This document shows positions 9,484 to 19,293 of a stretch of DNA of 64,000 nucleotides, one piece after another. The position numbers were made by a program, and so were the translations under genes. Location of the stretch: the NCBI RefSeq assembly GCF_027116575.1, contig NZ_CP098252.1, positions 434,001 to 498,000 on the forward strand. Direction: 5' to 3'. The DNA comes from Oxalobacter aliiformigenes (GTDB taxonomy: Bacteria > Pseudomonadota > Gammaproteobacteria > Burkholderiales > Burkholderiaceae_D). Below the pieces are notes generated by a model, which ran no database searches, was not told the DNA's origin, and worked only from the letters and a program-made list of their open reading frames with translations. Positions within the stretch are counted from its first letter, which is position 1; each line of letters opens with the position of its first letter.

Positions 9484-10437
9484 TTATTCGAAATACCCGT
9501 GTTCGAATGAAAATCCCTTGATAAATTCGGAAACGGGCAATCGTTTCGCTCCGGGTTTCTGCAGTTCCAGTATCCGGATCGATCCTTTGCCGCATGCAAC
9601 AACAATGCCGTTTTCATCTGCGGAAAGTATCTGACCGGCTTTTTCGGCAGCAGGCGAGTGATCACTGGCTACGGCTTTCCATATTTTAAGCGGGGTATCC
9701 CGAAATTTTGCCGTGCAACCCGGAAAAGGATTGAAGGCCCGTATTTTGTTGATGATTTCCGTAGCAGGAAAGCTGAAATCCAGTCCGGCTTCTTCCTTGC
9801 GGATTTTGGCGGCATAAATGGCAGCGTTTTCATCCTGAATGACGGGATGGGCCGATCCTTCTTCCATTTTCTTTAATGCAGCCAGGATCAGTCGCCCACC
9901 CAGATCGGCAAGTTTGTCATGAAGTTCGGCTGCATTGATATGGTGATCGATGGGGATTGATTCACTGACCAGAACGGGACCGGTATCAAGTCCTTCTTCC
10001 ATCTGCATGATGGATACCCCTGTTTCCGTATCACCTGCTTCAATTGCGCGCTGGATGGGCGCCGCCCCCCGCCAGCGGGGAAGCAGGGAAGCGTGAATGT
10101 TCAGACAACCGTATTCGGGCAGACCAAGGACGGCTTTCGGCAAGATCAGGCCGTAAGCGACAACAACCATGACATCCGGTTCGATTTGGCGAACGAGCTC
10201 GTAAACCCTTTTCGCTTCTTCAGCATGTTTGCCGTCGAAGCGGAGGGAAACGGGCTGTTCGACGGGAATGTCGTGCGAGATGGCCAGTTTCTTGACGGCA
10301 GAAGGCTGCAGTTTCATACCACGGCCAGCCGGCCGGTCGGGCTGGGTCAGGACGAGTTCGACTTGGTGGCCGCCACGAATGAGCGAATCAAGAGCCTTGC
10401 CGGCAAATTCGGGTGTTCCTGCAAAAACAATTTTCAT
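9484..10437 (-). CDS. fmt: Methionyl-tRNA formyltransferase
   Basis: 317-residue enzyme that formylates Met-tRNA(fMet) using 10-formyl-tetrahydrofolate. The N-terminal formyltransferase domain begins [11 protein letters not shown], carries the folate-binding [13 protein letters not shown] motif near residue 110 and has the catalytic Asn-His-Asp set; the C-terminal tRNA-binding domain follows after about residue 205. The start overlaps the stop of def by 4 bp, so the two are translationally coupled. This is the usual def-fmt operon, pairing formylation with later deformylation. Confidence 0.96.
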   Translation of the reverse strand: MKIVFAGTPEFAGKALDSLIRGGHQVELVLTQPDRPAGRGMKLQPSAVKKLAISHDIPVEQPVSLRFDGKHAEEAKRVYELVRQIEPDVMVVVAYGLILPKAVLGLPEYGCLNIHASLLPRWRGAAPIQRAIEAGDTETGVSIMQMEEGLDTGPVLVSESIPIDHHINAAELHDKLADLGGRLILAALKKMEEGSAHPVIQDENAAIYAAKIRKEEAGLDFSFPATEIINKIRAFNPFPGCTAKFRDTPLKIWKAVASDHSPAAEKAGQILSADENGIVVACGKGSIRILELQKPGAKRLPVSEFIKGFSFEHGYFE

Positions 10438-10985
10438 CGTCTGTTTCCCTGATTCTGCCCTTTGGAACCCGAACCGCTTTTTTTCAGTTCACGTTCTTCC
10501 TTGAGCAGTTTTTTCTTGATGCGGTTCCGTTTCATCGGTGAAAGGTAATCGACAAACACATGGCCTTTCAGATGGTCTATTTCATGCTGGATGCAGACAG
10601 CGAGTAGTCCTTCTGCCTTAACCTCGAATTCATTGCCGTTTTCGTCCTGCGCACGTACCGTTACTCTGGCAGGTCTTTCGATTTCGTCATAAATGCCGGG
10701 CAATGAGAGACAGCCCTCTTCGAACAGGGCTTTTTCGTCACTGGTTTCGATAATTTCCGGATTGACAAAAACCCTCAGTTCATCCCGTTTTTCTGAAACA
10801 TCAATAACAACGATACACTGGTGGACATTGATTTGTGGTGCAGCCAGACCGATACCTGGAGCTTCGTACATCGTTTGCGCCATATCCTGCACCAGTGTTT
10901 TCAGATCGGTATCGAATCGGGTGACAGGTTTTGAAGGTTTCAGCAAACGTGGATCGGGGTAACGCAAAATCGGTAAACGTGCCAT
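10434..10985 (-). CDS. def: Peptide deformylase
   Basis: 183-residue metallohydrolase that removes the N-formyl group from nascent proteins. All three motifs are intact: GIGLAAPQ (44-51), EGCLS with metal ligand Cys92, and QHEIDHL with ligands His134 and His138 and catalytic Glu135. The C-terminal tail after about residue 150 is rich in Lys, Arg, Gly and Ser, extending somewhat past the E. coli enzyme (169 residues). First gene of the def-fmt pair; dprA is divergent with about 220 bp between. Confidence 0.96.
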   Translation of the reverse strand: MARLPILRYPDPRLLKPSKPVTRFDTDLKTLVQDMAQTMYEAPGIGLAAPQINVHQCIVVIDVSEKRDELRVFVNPEIIETSDEKALFEEGCLSLPGIYDEIERPARVTVRAQDENGNEFEVKAEGLLAVCIQHEIDHLKGHVFVDYLSPMKRNRIKKKLLKEERELKKSGSGSKGQNQGNRR

Positions 10986-11209
10986 TTGTCTGTATCAGGA
11001 ACAACAATCAGGTGAAGAATCTTGCCAGCCGGTATTTTCCTAGGCAGAATCTGCATGAAAAATCTGTTTTTCGTTTTTCAGTAATGATCCGATCGCCGGA
11101 ACATTACAAGACCAAAAGTTTAGCATAGCCACTTTTTTTCTGCGCTGAAAACGGAAGCCGCGTTTCCGGTGCAAAAATTCCGGTTTGGATTCAACAGTGA
11201 AAGCCGACA

Positions 11210-12334
11210 TTGAGTAAACAGATACCTTACGATAAAGAGGAACTGGCAGCATGGGTCCGTCTGGTCCTGACTCCGGGAATCGGCATTCGTACCGCCCATA
11301 AGATGCTTGTGGCCTACGGTTTGCCCCAGAATATTTTCATGGCATCCTATCAGGAATTGCAACGTATCGTGTCTCCGCAAATAGCGGATGCCATTTGCGC
11401 ACCGCTTTCGGAAACCATCCGGGAGCAGATCGGAAAGACGGAAAGGTGGCTTGACGAACCGGGAAATACCATTCTGACATTGGCGGACAGCCGTTATCCC
11501 GGATCGTTGCTTGAAATACCTGATCCACCTCTTATGCTCTATGTCAAGGGAAGGGTGGAGTTGCTTTCGAAACCGTCAATTGCCATTGTCGGCAGCCGCA
11601 ATGCCACGGCACAGGGGTGTATCGATGCAGAAAAATTCGGTTGTTCTCTTTCCGATGCCGGTCTGACGATCATTTCCGGACTGGCACTCGGAATTGATGC
11701 GGCGGCGCATCGGGGCGGGCTGAAAGGGAGCGGATCGACTGTCGCTGTTATCGGTACAGGAGCCGATATCATATATCCGGCAAGAAACAGGGAGCTGGCG
11801 CATCAAATCGCACGAGAAGGATGTATAGTCAGTGAATTCCCGCTCGGAACCGGGCCGCTGGCCTCGAATTTTCCCAGACGAAACCGTGTAATCAGCGGTT
11901 TGTCGGGAGGTATACTGGTTGTCGAAGCGGCAGCGAGATCCGGCTCATTGATCACTGCACGGACAGCGATCGATCAGGGGCGTGATGTTTTTGCCATTCC
12001 CGGTTCCATCCATTCTCCCTTGTCGAGAGGGTGTCATGCGTTGATCCGGCAGGGAGCCAAACTGGTTGAGACATCTCAAGACATTCTGGAGGAATTGAAA
12101 CACTATAACCTTGTTGCCAATTCGCAGGCAGATCGTCGTGAACCTGAAAGCGCGGCATTGACGGAAGATATTGTCTCCCGGATAGGATTTGATCCGGTGG
12201 ATACCGATACCTTGTGCGAGCGATGCAGGCTGGATGCCGCGACATTGAATGTCGAATTGCTCAAACTGGAGCTGGCCGGTGAAATCGAATGCCTGCCGGG
12301 AGGGTTGTATCGCAGGCTGGTATCTTCCGTCTGA
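11210..12334 (+). CDS. dprA: DprA/Smf, DNA-processing protein
   Basis: 374-residue single-strand DNA-binding protein that loads RecA on incoming DNA during transformation. An N-terminal SAM-like region is followed by the Rossmann-like DprA core with IVGSRNAT, ISGLALGIDAAAH and SGGILVVEAA, and a C-terminal winged-helix-like domain. The start is TTG at 11210, with GTGAAAG upstream; no ATG or GTG lies near enough to keep the N-terminal region. A dprA gene is common in non-competent bacteria too, so it does not by itself show competence. It lies between def and topB, as in many Burkholderiales. Confidence 0.92.
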   Translation: MSKQIPYDKEELAAWVRLVLTPGIGIRTAHKMLVAYGLPQNIFMASYQELQRIVSPQIADAICAPLSETIREQIGKTERWLDEPGNTILTLADSRYPGSLLEIPDPPLMLYVKGRVELLSKPSIAIVGSRNATAQGCIDAEKFGCSLSDAGLTIISGLALGIDAAAHRGGLKGSGSTVAVIGTGADIIYPARNRELAHQIAREGCIVSEFPLGTGPLASNFPRRNRVISGLSGGILVVEAAARSGSLITARTAIDQGRDVFAIPGSIHSPLSRGCHALIRQGAKLVETSQDILEELKHYNLVANSQADRREPESAALTEDIVSRIGFDPVDTDTLCERCRLDAATLNVELLKLELAGEIECLPGGLYRRLVSSV

Positions 12335-12543
12335 ATAGATCAGTTGCCGAATTGAAGGGAAACATGTCAAACGGATCCGGTGTTGGTAAAAAATGAAATT
12401 TGCCATTTTCTTTTCCAGACATTGAATCGTTTGCTTGCAGAGGGTGGCCTTCTCACATTATCATTTTCCGCTCTGTATCCGGATATGTTTCTGTTAGATA
12501 AAAAAGTATTGCCGGTTTCGATTTCCTTTTGTACTTCGTTTTT

Positions 12544-15291
12544 ATGACCAAAACACTCATCATTGCCGAAAAACCGTCTGTCGCGAACGACATTGCGAAA
12601 AGTCTCGGCGGATTTACCAAAGAGGGTGATTATTTCGAGTCGGAGCAGTATGTGCTGACTTCGGCCGTCGGTCATCTTCTGGAAATCAAGGCACCGGAGG
12701 AGTATGAGGTCAAACGCGGCAAATGGAGTTTTGCCAATTTGCCTGTTATTCCTCCCGATTTCGCCCTGGAACCGATTGCCAAGACGGAATCGCGTCTCAA
12801 ACTGCTGAATAAACTGATTCGCAGAAAGGATATCTCGACTATCGTCAATGCGTGTGATGCCGGTCGTGAAGGAGAACTGATTTTCCGGCTGATTGCGCAA
12901 TATACGAAAGCCAAACAGCCTATCAAGCGTTTGTGGCTCCAGTCGATGACTCCAGCGGCTATTCGCGACGGTTTCAAGCATTTGCGTGACGATGAGGAAA
13001 TGTTGCCACTTGCCAGAGCAGCAAGAAGCCGTTCGGAAGCCGACTGGCTGATCGGTATCAACGGCACGCGGGCCATGACGGCTTTCAACTCGAAAGAAGG
13101 CGGTTTTTTTCTGACAACGGTAGGCAGGGTCCAGACACCGACGCTTTCGATCGTTGTCCAGCGAGAAGAAAAAATCAAGAATTTTGTTCCCCGGGATTAT
13201 TGGGAAGTCAGGGCCGAGTTTGTTTGTGCAGGAGGGGTTTATGAAGGCAAATGGCTGGATGCTGATTTCAAAAAGGATGAGGCGGATCCTGAAAAGAGAG
13301 CGGAACGCCTGTGGAGTCGTGCGGCGGCTGATGCCATTGTCGCTGCCTGTCTTGGAAAAAACGGGACAGTGACGGAAGAATCGAAGCCGACAACCTCCAT
13401 TTCGCCGGCTCTTTTCGATCTGACCAGCTTGCAGCGGGAGGCCAATGCCCGTTTCGGTTTTTCGGCAAAAAATACTCTGGCGCTTGCCCAGGCGTTATAC
13501 GAAAGGCACAAAGTCCTCACATATCCGAGAACGGATTCACGGCATTTGCCGGAAGATTATCTGCAGACCAGTATGCAAACGCTGGAATGTCTTACCGGAA
13601 ATGCCGGTTATGAGTCATATGCTTCGCAGATTCTGCAAAACCGTTGGGTTCGTCCGAACAAACGCATATTCGACAATAAAAAAATATCGGATCACTTCGC
13701 CATTATTCCGACAACGCAATTACCGAAAAACCTTTCCGAGCCGGAACAAAAACTGTACGATCTTGTTACACGCCGGTTTATGGCCGTATTTTTTCCGGCC
13801 GCAGAATTTTTGGTTACTACCCGTTTTACGGAAGTCGCCGGACATCGTTTCAAGAGCGAAGGCCGTGTCATGACCAAACCGGGTTGGCTGGCCGTTTATG
13901 GCAGGGAAATACCGGCTTCCGGGAAAAACAGCGATAATGATCGTTTGCTGGTACCGGTTTCTCCCGGTGAAGCCGTTTTGGCGGATAAAGTGCTGGCAGA
14001 TGAACTGGTTACGAAACCGCCAGCCCGTTATACGGAAGCCACTCTGCTTTCCGCCATGGAAGGTGCCGGCAAACTGGTTGAGGATGAGTTGCGTGAGGCC
14101 ATGATGGGCAAAGGGCTTGGTACACCGGCTACCCGCGCAGCGATCATTGAAGGTTTGCTGACTGAAAAATATCTCTTGCGGGAAGGGCGCGAACTTATTC
14201 CGACACCGAAGGCATTCCAGTTGATGACGTTATTGAAAGGACTGGGGGTCAAGGAATTGACTTTGCCGGAGTTGACCGGTGAATGGGAGTTCAAACTGGC
14301 CCAGATGGAAAAGGGACAAATCAGTCGCGAAGAATTCATGCAGCAAATCGCGCAAATGGCCCAGATTATCGTCAAGCGTGCCAAGGAGTATGACGAGGAT
14401 ACGATTCCGGGTGATTATGCGACCTTGAAGACGCCATGTCCGAAGTGTGGTGGCGAGATACGGGAAAATTATCGCCGTTTCGCCTGTATAAAATGTGACT
14501 TTTCAATCAGTAAAACTCCCGGGAGCAGACAGTTTTCTGTACCGGAAGTGGAAGAGTTGCTTGAAAATGGCCAGATCGGTCCATTGCAGGGGTTCCGTTC
14601 AAAAATGGGACGCCCCTTTGCTGCTATTCTGAAAATTGTTCCGGATGCCGAAAAGGACAATTTCAAGCTTGAATTTGATTTCGGACAGCCTCAGGCGGAA
14701 GATGCGGAAGCACTGGATCTTTCGGGCAAAACTCCTGTCGGGAGTTGCCCGAAATGTCATGGCCAGGTTTACGAAGCCGGTCTGTCCTATCTGTGTGAAA
14801 ATAGCGTGACCAAGCCGAAGACCTGTGATTTCCGAAGCGGGCGTATCATTCTTCAGCAAGAGATCGCACCGGAACAGATGGCAAAACTTTTGAAAGAAGG
14901 GCAAACAGATTTGTTGCCGGGATTCGTTTCACAGCGTACACACAGACCATTCAAGGCCTATCTGGCTTTGGGAAAGGATGGAAAGGTCAGTTTCAAATTC
15001 GAGGAAACCTCGGCAAAAGCAGCTGCCGCCGTGAAGAAAAAGGCGTCGTCTTCTGCCAGAACAAAAGCCGCGGGTGACAATAAAACAGCAACGCCCCGGA
15101 AAACAGCTGCCAGGAAGACAACCGTCCGGAAGACGGCGGTGACGAAAGAAAAAAAGAGGAATAATGGAACTTTTGCTGGTAAAAAAGGAGACCTCAAGCC
15201 TCCTTTTTTACATCAGCCTAACGGTGTCCAAGTACGGGATGCGGCTGGTAAGGTTTTTCCAGTTCGGCCATTTCGTCTTCGGATAATTTGA
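12544..15291 (+). CDS. topB: DNA topoisomerase III (type IA)
   Basis: 915-residue type IA topoisomerase that decatenates DNA through a covalent 5'-phosphotyrosine. An N-terminal Toprim domain (TLIIAEKPSVA, DAGREGELIF) precedes the catalytic core, with the active-site Tyr327 in TYPRTDSRHL. Two C-terminal zinc-ribbon-like Cys motifs (CPKCGGEI...CIKC and CPKCHGQ) are followed by a Lys/Ala/Arg-rich tail. The ATG at 12544 gives the family N-terminus. Oddly, the frame runs through a terminator hairpin at 15181-15209 and overlaps the convergent aldo/keto reductase gene by 74 bp. A one-base shift at the A7 run (15149-15155) would stop it at 15164, ahead of the hairpin, so the last 40 or so residues may not be native. 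Confidence 0.92.
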   Translation: MTKTLIIAEKPSVANDIAKSLGGFTKEGDYFESEQYVLTSAVGHLLEIKAPEEYEVKRGKWSFANLPVIPPDFALEPIAKTESRLKLLNKLIRRKDISTIVNACDAGREGELIFRLIAQYTKAKQPIKRLWLQSMTPAAIRDGFKHLRDDEEMLPLARAARSRSEADWLIGINGTRAMTAFNSKEGGFFLTTVGRVQTPTLSIVVQREEKIKNFVPRDYWEVRAEFVCAGGVYEGKWLDADFKKDEADPEKRAERLWSRAAADAIVAACLGKNGTVTEESKPTTSISPALFDLTSLQREANARFGFSAKNTLALAQALYERHKVLTYPRTDSRHLPEDYLQTSMQTLECLTGNAGYESYASQILQNRWVRPNKRIFDNKKISDHFAIIPTTQLPKNLSEPEQKLYDLVTRRFMAVFFPAAEFLVTTRFTEVAGHRFKSEGRVMTKPGWLAVYGREIPASGKNSDNDRLLVPVSPGEAVLADKVLADELVTKPPARYTEATLLSAMEGAGKLVEDELREAMMGKGLGTPATRAAIIEGLLTEKYLLREGRELIPTPKAFQLMTLLKGLGVKELTLPELTGEWEFKLAQMEKGQISREEFMQQIAQMAQIIVKRAKEYDEDTIPGDYATLKTPCPKCGGEIRENYRRFACIKCDFSISKTPGSRQFSVPEVEELLENGQIGPLQGFRSKMGRPFAAILKIVPDAEKDNFKLEFDFGQPQAEDAEALDLSGKTPVGSCPKCHGQVYEAGLSYLCENSVTKPKTCDFRSGRIILQQEIAPEQMAKLLKEGQTDLLPGFVSQRTHRPFKAYLALGKDGKVSFKFEETSAKAAAAVKKKASSSARTKAAGDNKTATPRKTAARKTTVRKTAVTKEKKRNNGTFAGKKGDLKPPFLHQPNGVQVRDAAGKVFPVRPFRLRII
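15181..15209. terminator. Bidirectional intrinsic terminator, topB / aldo-keto reductase
   Basis: Perfect 10-bp inverted repeat AAAAAAGGAG (15181-15190) with CTCCTTTTTT (15200-15209), loop ACCTCAAGC. A and T runs on both sides let it work on either strand. It sits inside the annotated 3' end of topB and 9 bp past the stop of the convergent gene. Confidence 0.85.
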
Positions 15292-16255
15292 CCGTTGTTG
15301 CCGAAATGGCTTCATCCAGTTGATACAGTTTCGATGCGCCGACAATCGGAGCGGTGACTCCCTTGTGAAGCAGCCATGCATAAGCGACCTGTGCGTTGGA
15401 AAGTCCCTTCTGACCGGCTACTTTGGTCAATGCGTTCACGACGTCGAAGTCGGCTTCAGTATAAAAGACACGTAATGCCATCTCGTCTGTTTTGGCACGA
15501 GATGTCGCAGAATTGTTTTTACTGGCATCCCTGTCGTCAGGCTTGCGGTTGCCGGCCAAAAATCCACGGGCCAGCGGGCTCCATGGGATCAGGCCGATCC
15601 CCTGATCCTTGCATAACGGTATCATTTCTCTTTCTTCCTCGCGATAAGCCAGGTTGTAGTGATTTTGCATGGAAATGAAACGGGACCAGTTGTTTTCCCT
15701 GGCGATCTGCTGGGCCTTGGCGAATTGCCATGCCCACATGCTGGAGGCGCCGATGTAGCGGACCTTGCCGGATCGGACGACATCGTTTAAGGCTTCCATG
15801 GTTTCCTCAATTGGCGTGGAAGGATCCCAGCGATGGATCTGATACAAGTCGATGTAATCGGTTCCGAGCCGCTTTAACGAGGCATCGACTGATGCGAAAA
15901 TGTGTTTTCTGGATAATCCGCTGGTATTGGGGGGAATTCGGGGAGGATGGGCCGATGCCGCGTCAGCGGTAACATCGTTGGAAACATGGAAATAAACTTT
16001 TGTCGCTATGACGATTTCGTCCCGTCTGGCATATTCCTTGAGCAACTTTCCGGTAAGCGTTTCCGACAAACCGTTTGAATACGAATTGGCCGTATCAAAA
16101 AAATTGATTCCGGCCTCAATCGCTTTCCGGATAAACGGACGGGATGCCGATTTGTCCAGAACCCATGGGCGCCATTTGGGGGAACCGTAAGTCATCATGC
16201 CGAGACAGATGCGGGATACTTTCAATCCGCTTGTCCCGAGATTGATGTATTCCAT
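15218..16255 (-). CDS. Aldo/keto reductase (YajO/AKR12-like)
   Basis: 345-residue NADP(H)-dependent aldo/keto reductase. Catalytic residues are visible in FFDTANSYSNG (Asp, Tyr), ATK (Lys) and YQIHRWDPSTP (His). The C-terminal cofactor motif PIVGASKLYQLDEA is also present. The start MEYINLGTSGLKVSRICLGMM and the length resemble E. coli YajO, a reductase linked to 1-deoxyxylulose 5-phosphate; the true substrate is not known. It is unlike the 277-residue reductase at 8 kb and is not a recent duplicate. It lies downstream of the NtrX-like regulator on the same strand, 15 bp away. Confidence 0.85.
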   Translation of the reverse strand: MEYINLGTSGLKVSRICLGMMTYGSPKWRPWVLDKSASRPFIRKAIEAGINFFDTANSYSNGLSETLTGKLLKEYARRDEIVIATKVYFHVSNDVTADAASAHPPRIPPNTSGLSRKHIFASVDASLKRLGTDYIDLYQIHRWDPSTPIEETMEALNDVVRSGKVRYIGASSMWAWQFAKAQQIARENNWSRFISMQNHYNLAYREEEREMIPLCKDQGIGLIPWSPLARGFLAGNRKPDDRDASKNNSATSRAKTDEMALRVFYTEADFDVVNALTKVAGQKGLSNAQVAYAWLLHKGVTAPIVGASKLYQLDEAISATTVKLSEDEMAELEKPYQPHPVLGHR

Positions 16256-16270
16256 CGTTTATCCTTTCGC

Positions 16271-16972
16271 TCAGTTATGTTTCTTGGATGTCTTGACCGG
16301 TTCAACACCCAGCTGTTTCAGTTTGCGATAGAGATGGGTGCGTTCAAGTCCTGTTTTTTCGGCAACACGCGTCATGCTGCCTCCTTCTTGTGCCAGATGA
16401 TGTTCGAAATAGATCCGTTCGAACATATCCCTGGCTTCACGCAATGGCAAATCGAACGACAAAAGAGATGTATTGATGACATTCGGGTTATTGACCGTAC
16501 TGGCGGGTGCCTGAAGTGGAACGCTGCCGGATATGGTGCCCGTTCTTGACTCGTGAATGGCGATATTCTGTTGTGCGACAGTGACCGGAACCGGGCGGTT
16601 TTTTTCCTGATTGCGTGCGAGTCCCTGCTGTACGGCCTGAAGCAGTTTTTGCAGGGCGATCGGCTTTTCGAGAAAGTTCATCGCGCCGATACGGGTGGCT
16701 TCAACGGCGGTATCTATCGTGGCATGTCCCGACATCATAATGACGGGCATCGTCAGATAGCCGTCTCTCTGCCATTCTTTCAACAGAGTGACACCGTCGG
16801 TATCGGGCATCCAGATATCCAGTAAAACCAGATCGGGGGTTTCCGCAGCACGTGCTTCACGTGCCTGCTGTGCATTTTCTGCTGTTTGTACGACGTGCCC
16901 TTCATCGGACAGAATTTCCGAAAGAAGTTCACGTATTCCCATTTCATCGTCGACTACCAGAATATTTGCCAT
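16271..16972 (-). CDS. NtrX-like response regulator lacking the AAA+ domain
   Basis: 233-residue regulator. The receiver domain (1-120) has the acidic pair in VVDDE, phospho-acceptor Asp52 in LLDIWMPD and the conserved Lys in LEKPI. A Pro/Val-rich linker (about 125-175) leads to a C-terminal Fis-type helix-turn-helix (GGSMTRVAEKTGLERTHLYR). Classical NtrX and NtrC proteins have a sigma-54-activating AAA+ ATPase between these parts; it is absent here, so the protein probably acts as a direct DNA-binding regulator. Short NtrX-like proteins of this form occur in betaproteobacteria. It lies 38 bp downstream of the kinase, its likely partner. Confidence 0.85.
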   Translation of the reverse strand: MANILVVDDEMGIRELLSEILSDEGHVVQTAENAQQAREARAAETPDLVLLDIWMPDTDGVTLLKEWQRDGYLTMPVIMMSGHATIDTAVEATRIGAMNFLEKPIALQKLLQAVQQGLARNQEKNRPVPVTVAQQNIAIHESRTGTISGSVPLQAPASTVNNPNVINTSLLSFDLPLREARDMFERIYFEHHLAQEGGSMTRVAEKTGLERTHLYRKLKQLGVEPVKTSKKHN

Positions 16973-17010
16973 ATCTTAAAATCTAGAATATTTGTTATTT
17001 TGTTTCTAAT

Positions 17011-19290
17011 TTATCCCGTCATTTTCTGACTGGCCGGTGAAGCCAGTTGCAGGAAGAGAATAGAAACTTTTGCTCCATTTGTATCGGTTCGGTTTTGCAC
17101 GTCAATACGTCCGCCGTGCTCATCAACAATCTTTTTGACCATCGCCATACCCAGGCCGGTACCGCGCTCTTTAGTCGTAATGTAAGGTTCAAAAATGCGT
17201 GCCAGTATCTTGTGAGCAAACCCTGGTCCATTATCCATGACAGAAAGTCTAACTGCAATGCAGATTTTGCCTGAAGCGTCCTGATAATTAACTTTTTCGG
17301 TAATTAATTCGATGCTCGGGATGTAGTGTTCGCGGTTTTGCACTTCACTGACGGCATCCTGTGCATTTTGCAGCAAATTATGGATAACCTGTCTCAGTTG
17401 CGTTTCATCACCCATGATATCCGGCAGATCGGCAGCGAGACAGGTATGGACCGTTTCATGCGAGTCGTTGCCGGAATACAGGTGAACGATTTCTTCTGCC
17501 AGCGCATTCAAATCCAGCGGTTTCAGAAAAGCCGGGGGTGTTTTGGCGAAATTCCTGAAATCGTTCACCATCTGTTTCATGGACGTGACCTGATTGACGA
17601 TCGTGTCGGTACTTTTTTTCAGAATGGCTGCATCCTGCTCGGAAAGTTTTTCGTGCAGCTTCATTTGCAATCTTTCCGCGGAAAGCTGGATAGGCGTAAG
17701 CGGATTCTTGATTTCATGCGCCAGTCGTCTGGCGACTTCCCCCCAGGCAATGGAGCGCTGGGCTGAAATGACTTCCGTGATATCGTCGAAAACGACAATG
17801 TAACGGTTTTCATTGTTGACCAGATGGGAAGAACCTCGGGCCAGCAGAGTGATATCGGTTTCGTTCGGTATGTCCGGGTTGTGGGGGATTTCGATTTGTT
17901 GTTGCCAGTGAAGGTCCCCGGAACCATTGTTTGCTGCAGCCTGTGCCAGAAATTCGGAAAAAGCTTTTGTGATGGCGCTGCAAAAGACGGAAAGGCCCTC
18001 GATATCAGACAGTCGTTGTCCGATAAGTGGTGTCAGATCCTGTCTTAAAATCCGCGCTACAGGACTGTTGCATCCGATGAGTTTGAATTCATGATCAAGA
18101 ACGATGACTCCCGCGGACATGTTTGCAAGAACCGATTCAAGATAAACTTTTGCCGCTTCCAGATCGGCACGGCTTTTTTCTGCCTGTGCACGCGCTTCCG
18201 CAAGCTGGTGGGTCATGGCATTGAAGGACTGGGTCAGCGTACCCAGCTCATCATTGCTGGAAACGATCGGTCGGGGAGAGAGATTTCCTTCCGAAACCGC
18301 TTTGGTTCCCTGTGCCAGAAGCAGCAGAGGTCTTGCAAGGTTGGATGCGATCTGGAATGCGCTGGCGATGGCACCGAAAATGGCCAGTAGCAGGGTAAGC
18401 GACAAAGTGACGATGTATATCTTGCGCAGTCCCGATCTTGAAAGAGACCGGATCTGGTATTCACTGTAGGCGGCCCGTAATGCTTCGGCGTTGTTGGCGA
18501 CGTTTGCCGGCATTTTCTGCAATAGTTGGAGATAATAGGGTTCGTTTTGCAAAGATACCGACAGACTGTGCACAGGAATTCCGACGATGACACGGATCAT
18601 CAGATCCGTTTCCTGCCGGTCAATGGTGGAAGGGTCGTCAATTTCACCCTCAATGGCAGAATAAAGCGATGTCATGCGGACCTGATGCAGCATGGCCGCA
18701 GATGGAAGTTCGGGAACCAGTGATGTGTTGGTGGTGCCTGAAGTGGCAACAAGATGTCCTTTGCTGTTGACGACAATGGCTTCGATATTGTCGTTATCGT
18801 TTCTGAAACGTGTTAACAGGAGCGTCTGTTCGGAAAGGGATTGTCCCGCCAATTCATTGGCAAGACGATTGGCCTGAACGGTCAGTTCTTCTTTCGATGT
18901 TTCCAGAATCGACTGTGCCAGTTTGACGCCGGAATCGAGTGCGGATTCCACACGGACATCAAACCAGGATTCGATGGAACGTGATACGAACTGGACGGAA
19001 ACGACATAAATGACGGCACCGGGCAGAATTCCCATCAGAGCAAACAGAACGACCAGCCGGGTCATCAATTTCGAACCGAATTTCCCGCGTCTGTAACGGT
19101 TGATCAGACGGATCAGCATCCAGACAACCAGAATCAGAAGCGAGAACGCGACAAGAATATTCACGCCGACAAGCCATGGATAATTTCTGTCGAAAAATTC
19201 GGAATTTTCCGAGGCGGATGCAAGCAGAAAGAGCAGAATGCTCATTATTGCACCGCCAACGATCCACAGATAACGTAAAACGCGAGTCAC
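17011..19290 (-). CDS. NtrY-like membrane sensor histidine kinase
   Basis: 759-residue sensor kinase. Transmembrane segments lie near 7-24, 41-66, 80-100 and 290-312; an extracytoplasmic sensing region of about 185 residues lies between the third and fourth. A HAMP domain (about 313-370), a PAS domain (about 385-505), HisKA with phospho-acceptor His525 in RRLAHEIKNPLTP, and a HATPase domain (NLLQNAQDAV, DNGPGFAHK, GTGLGMAMVKK) follow. This is the NtrY architecture, linked in other bacteria to nitrogen or redox control; the signal here is unknown. It lies between the DUF4390 gene and its NtrX-like partner, all on the minus strand and closely spaced. Confidence 0.9.
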   Translation of the reverse strand: MTRVLRYLWIVGGAIMSILLFLLASASENSEFFDRNYPWLVGVNILVAFSLLILVVWMLIRLINRYRRGKFGSKLMTRLVVLFALMGILPGAVIYVVSVQFVSRSIESWFDVRVESALDSGVKLAQSILETSKEELTVQANRLANELAGQSLSEQTLLLTRFRNDNDNIEAIVVNSKGHLVATSGTTNTSLVPELPSAAMLHQVRMTSLYSAIEGEIDDPSTIDRQETDLMIRVIVGIPVHSLSVSLQNEPYYLQLLQKMPANVANNAEALRAAYSEYQIRSLSRSGLRKIYIVTLSLTLLLAIFGAIASAFQIASNLARPLLLLAQGTKAVSEGNLSPRPIVSSNDELGTLTQSFNAMTHQLAEARAQAEKSRADLEAAKVYLESVLANMSAGVIVLDHEFKLIGCNSPVARILRQDLTPLIGQRLSDIEGLSVFCSAITKAFSEFLAQAAANNGSGDLHWQQQIEIPHNPDIPNETDITLLARGSSHLVNNENRYIVVFDDITEVISAQRSIAWGEVARRLAHEIKNPLTPIQLSAERLQMKLHEKLSEQDAAILKKSTDTIVNQVTSMKQMVNDFRNFAKTPPAFLKPLDLNALAEEIVHLYSGNDSHETVHTCLAADLPDIMGDETQLRQVIHNLLQNAQDAVSEVQNREHYIPSIELITEKVNYQDASGKICIAVRLSVMDNGPGFAHKILARIFEPYITTKERGTGLGMAMVKKIVDEHGGRIDVQNRTDTNGAKVSILFLQLASPASQKMTG

Positions 19291-19293
19291 TTT

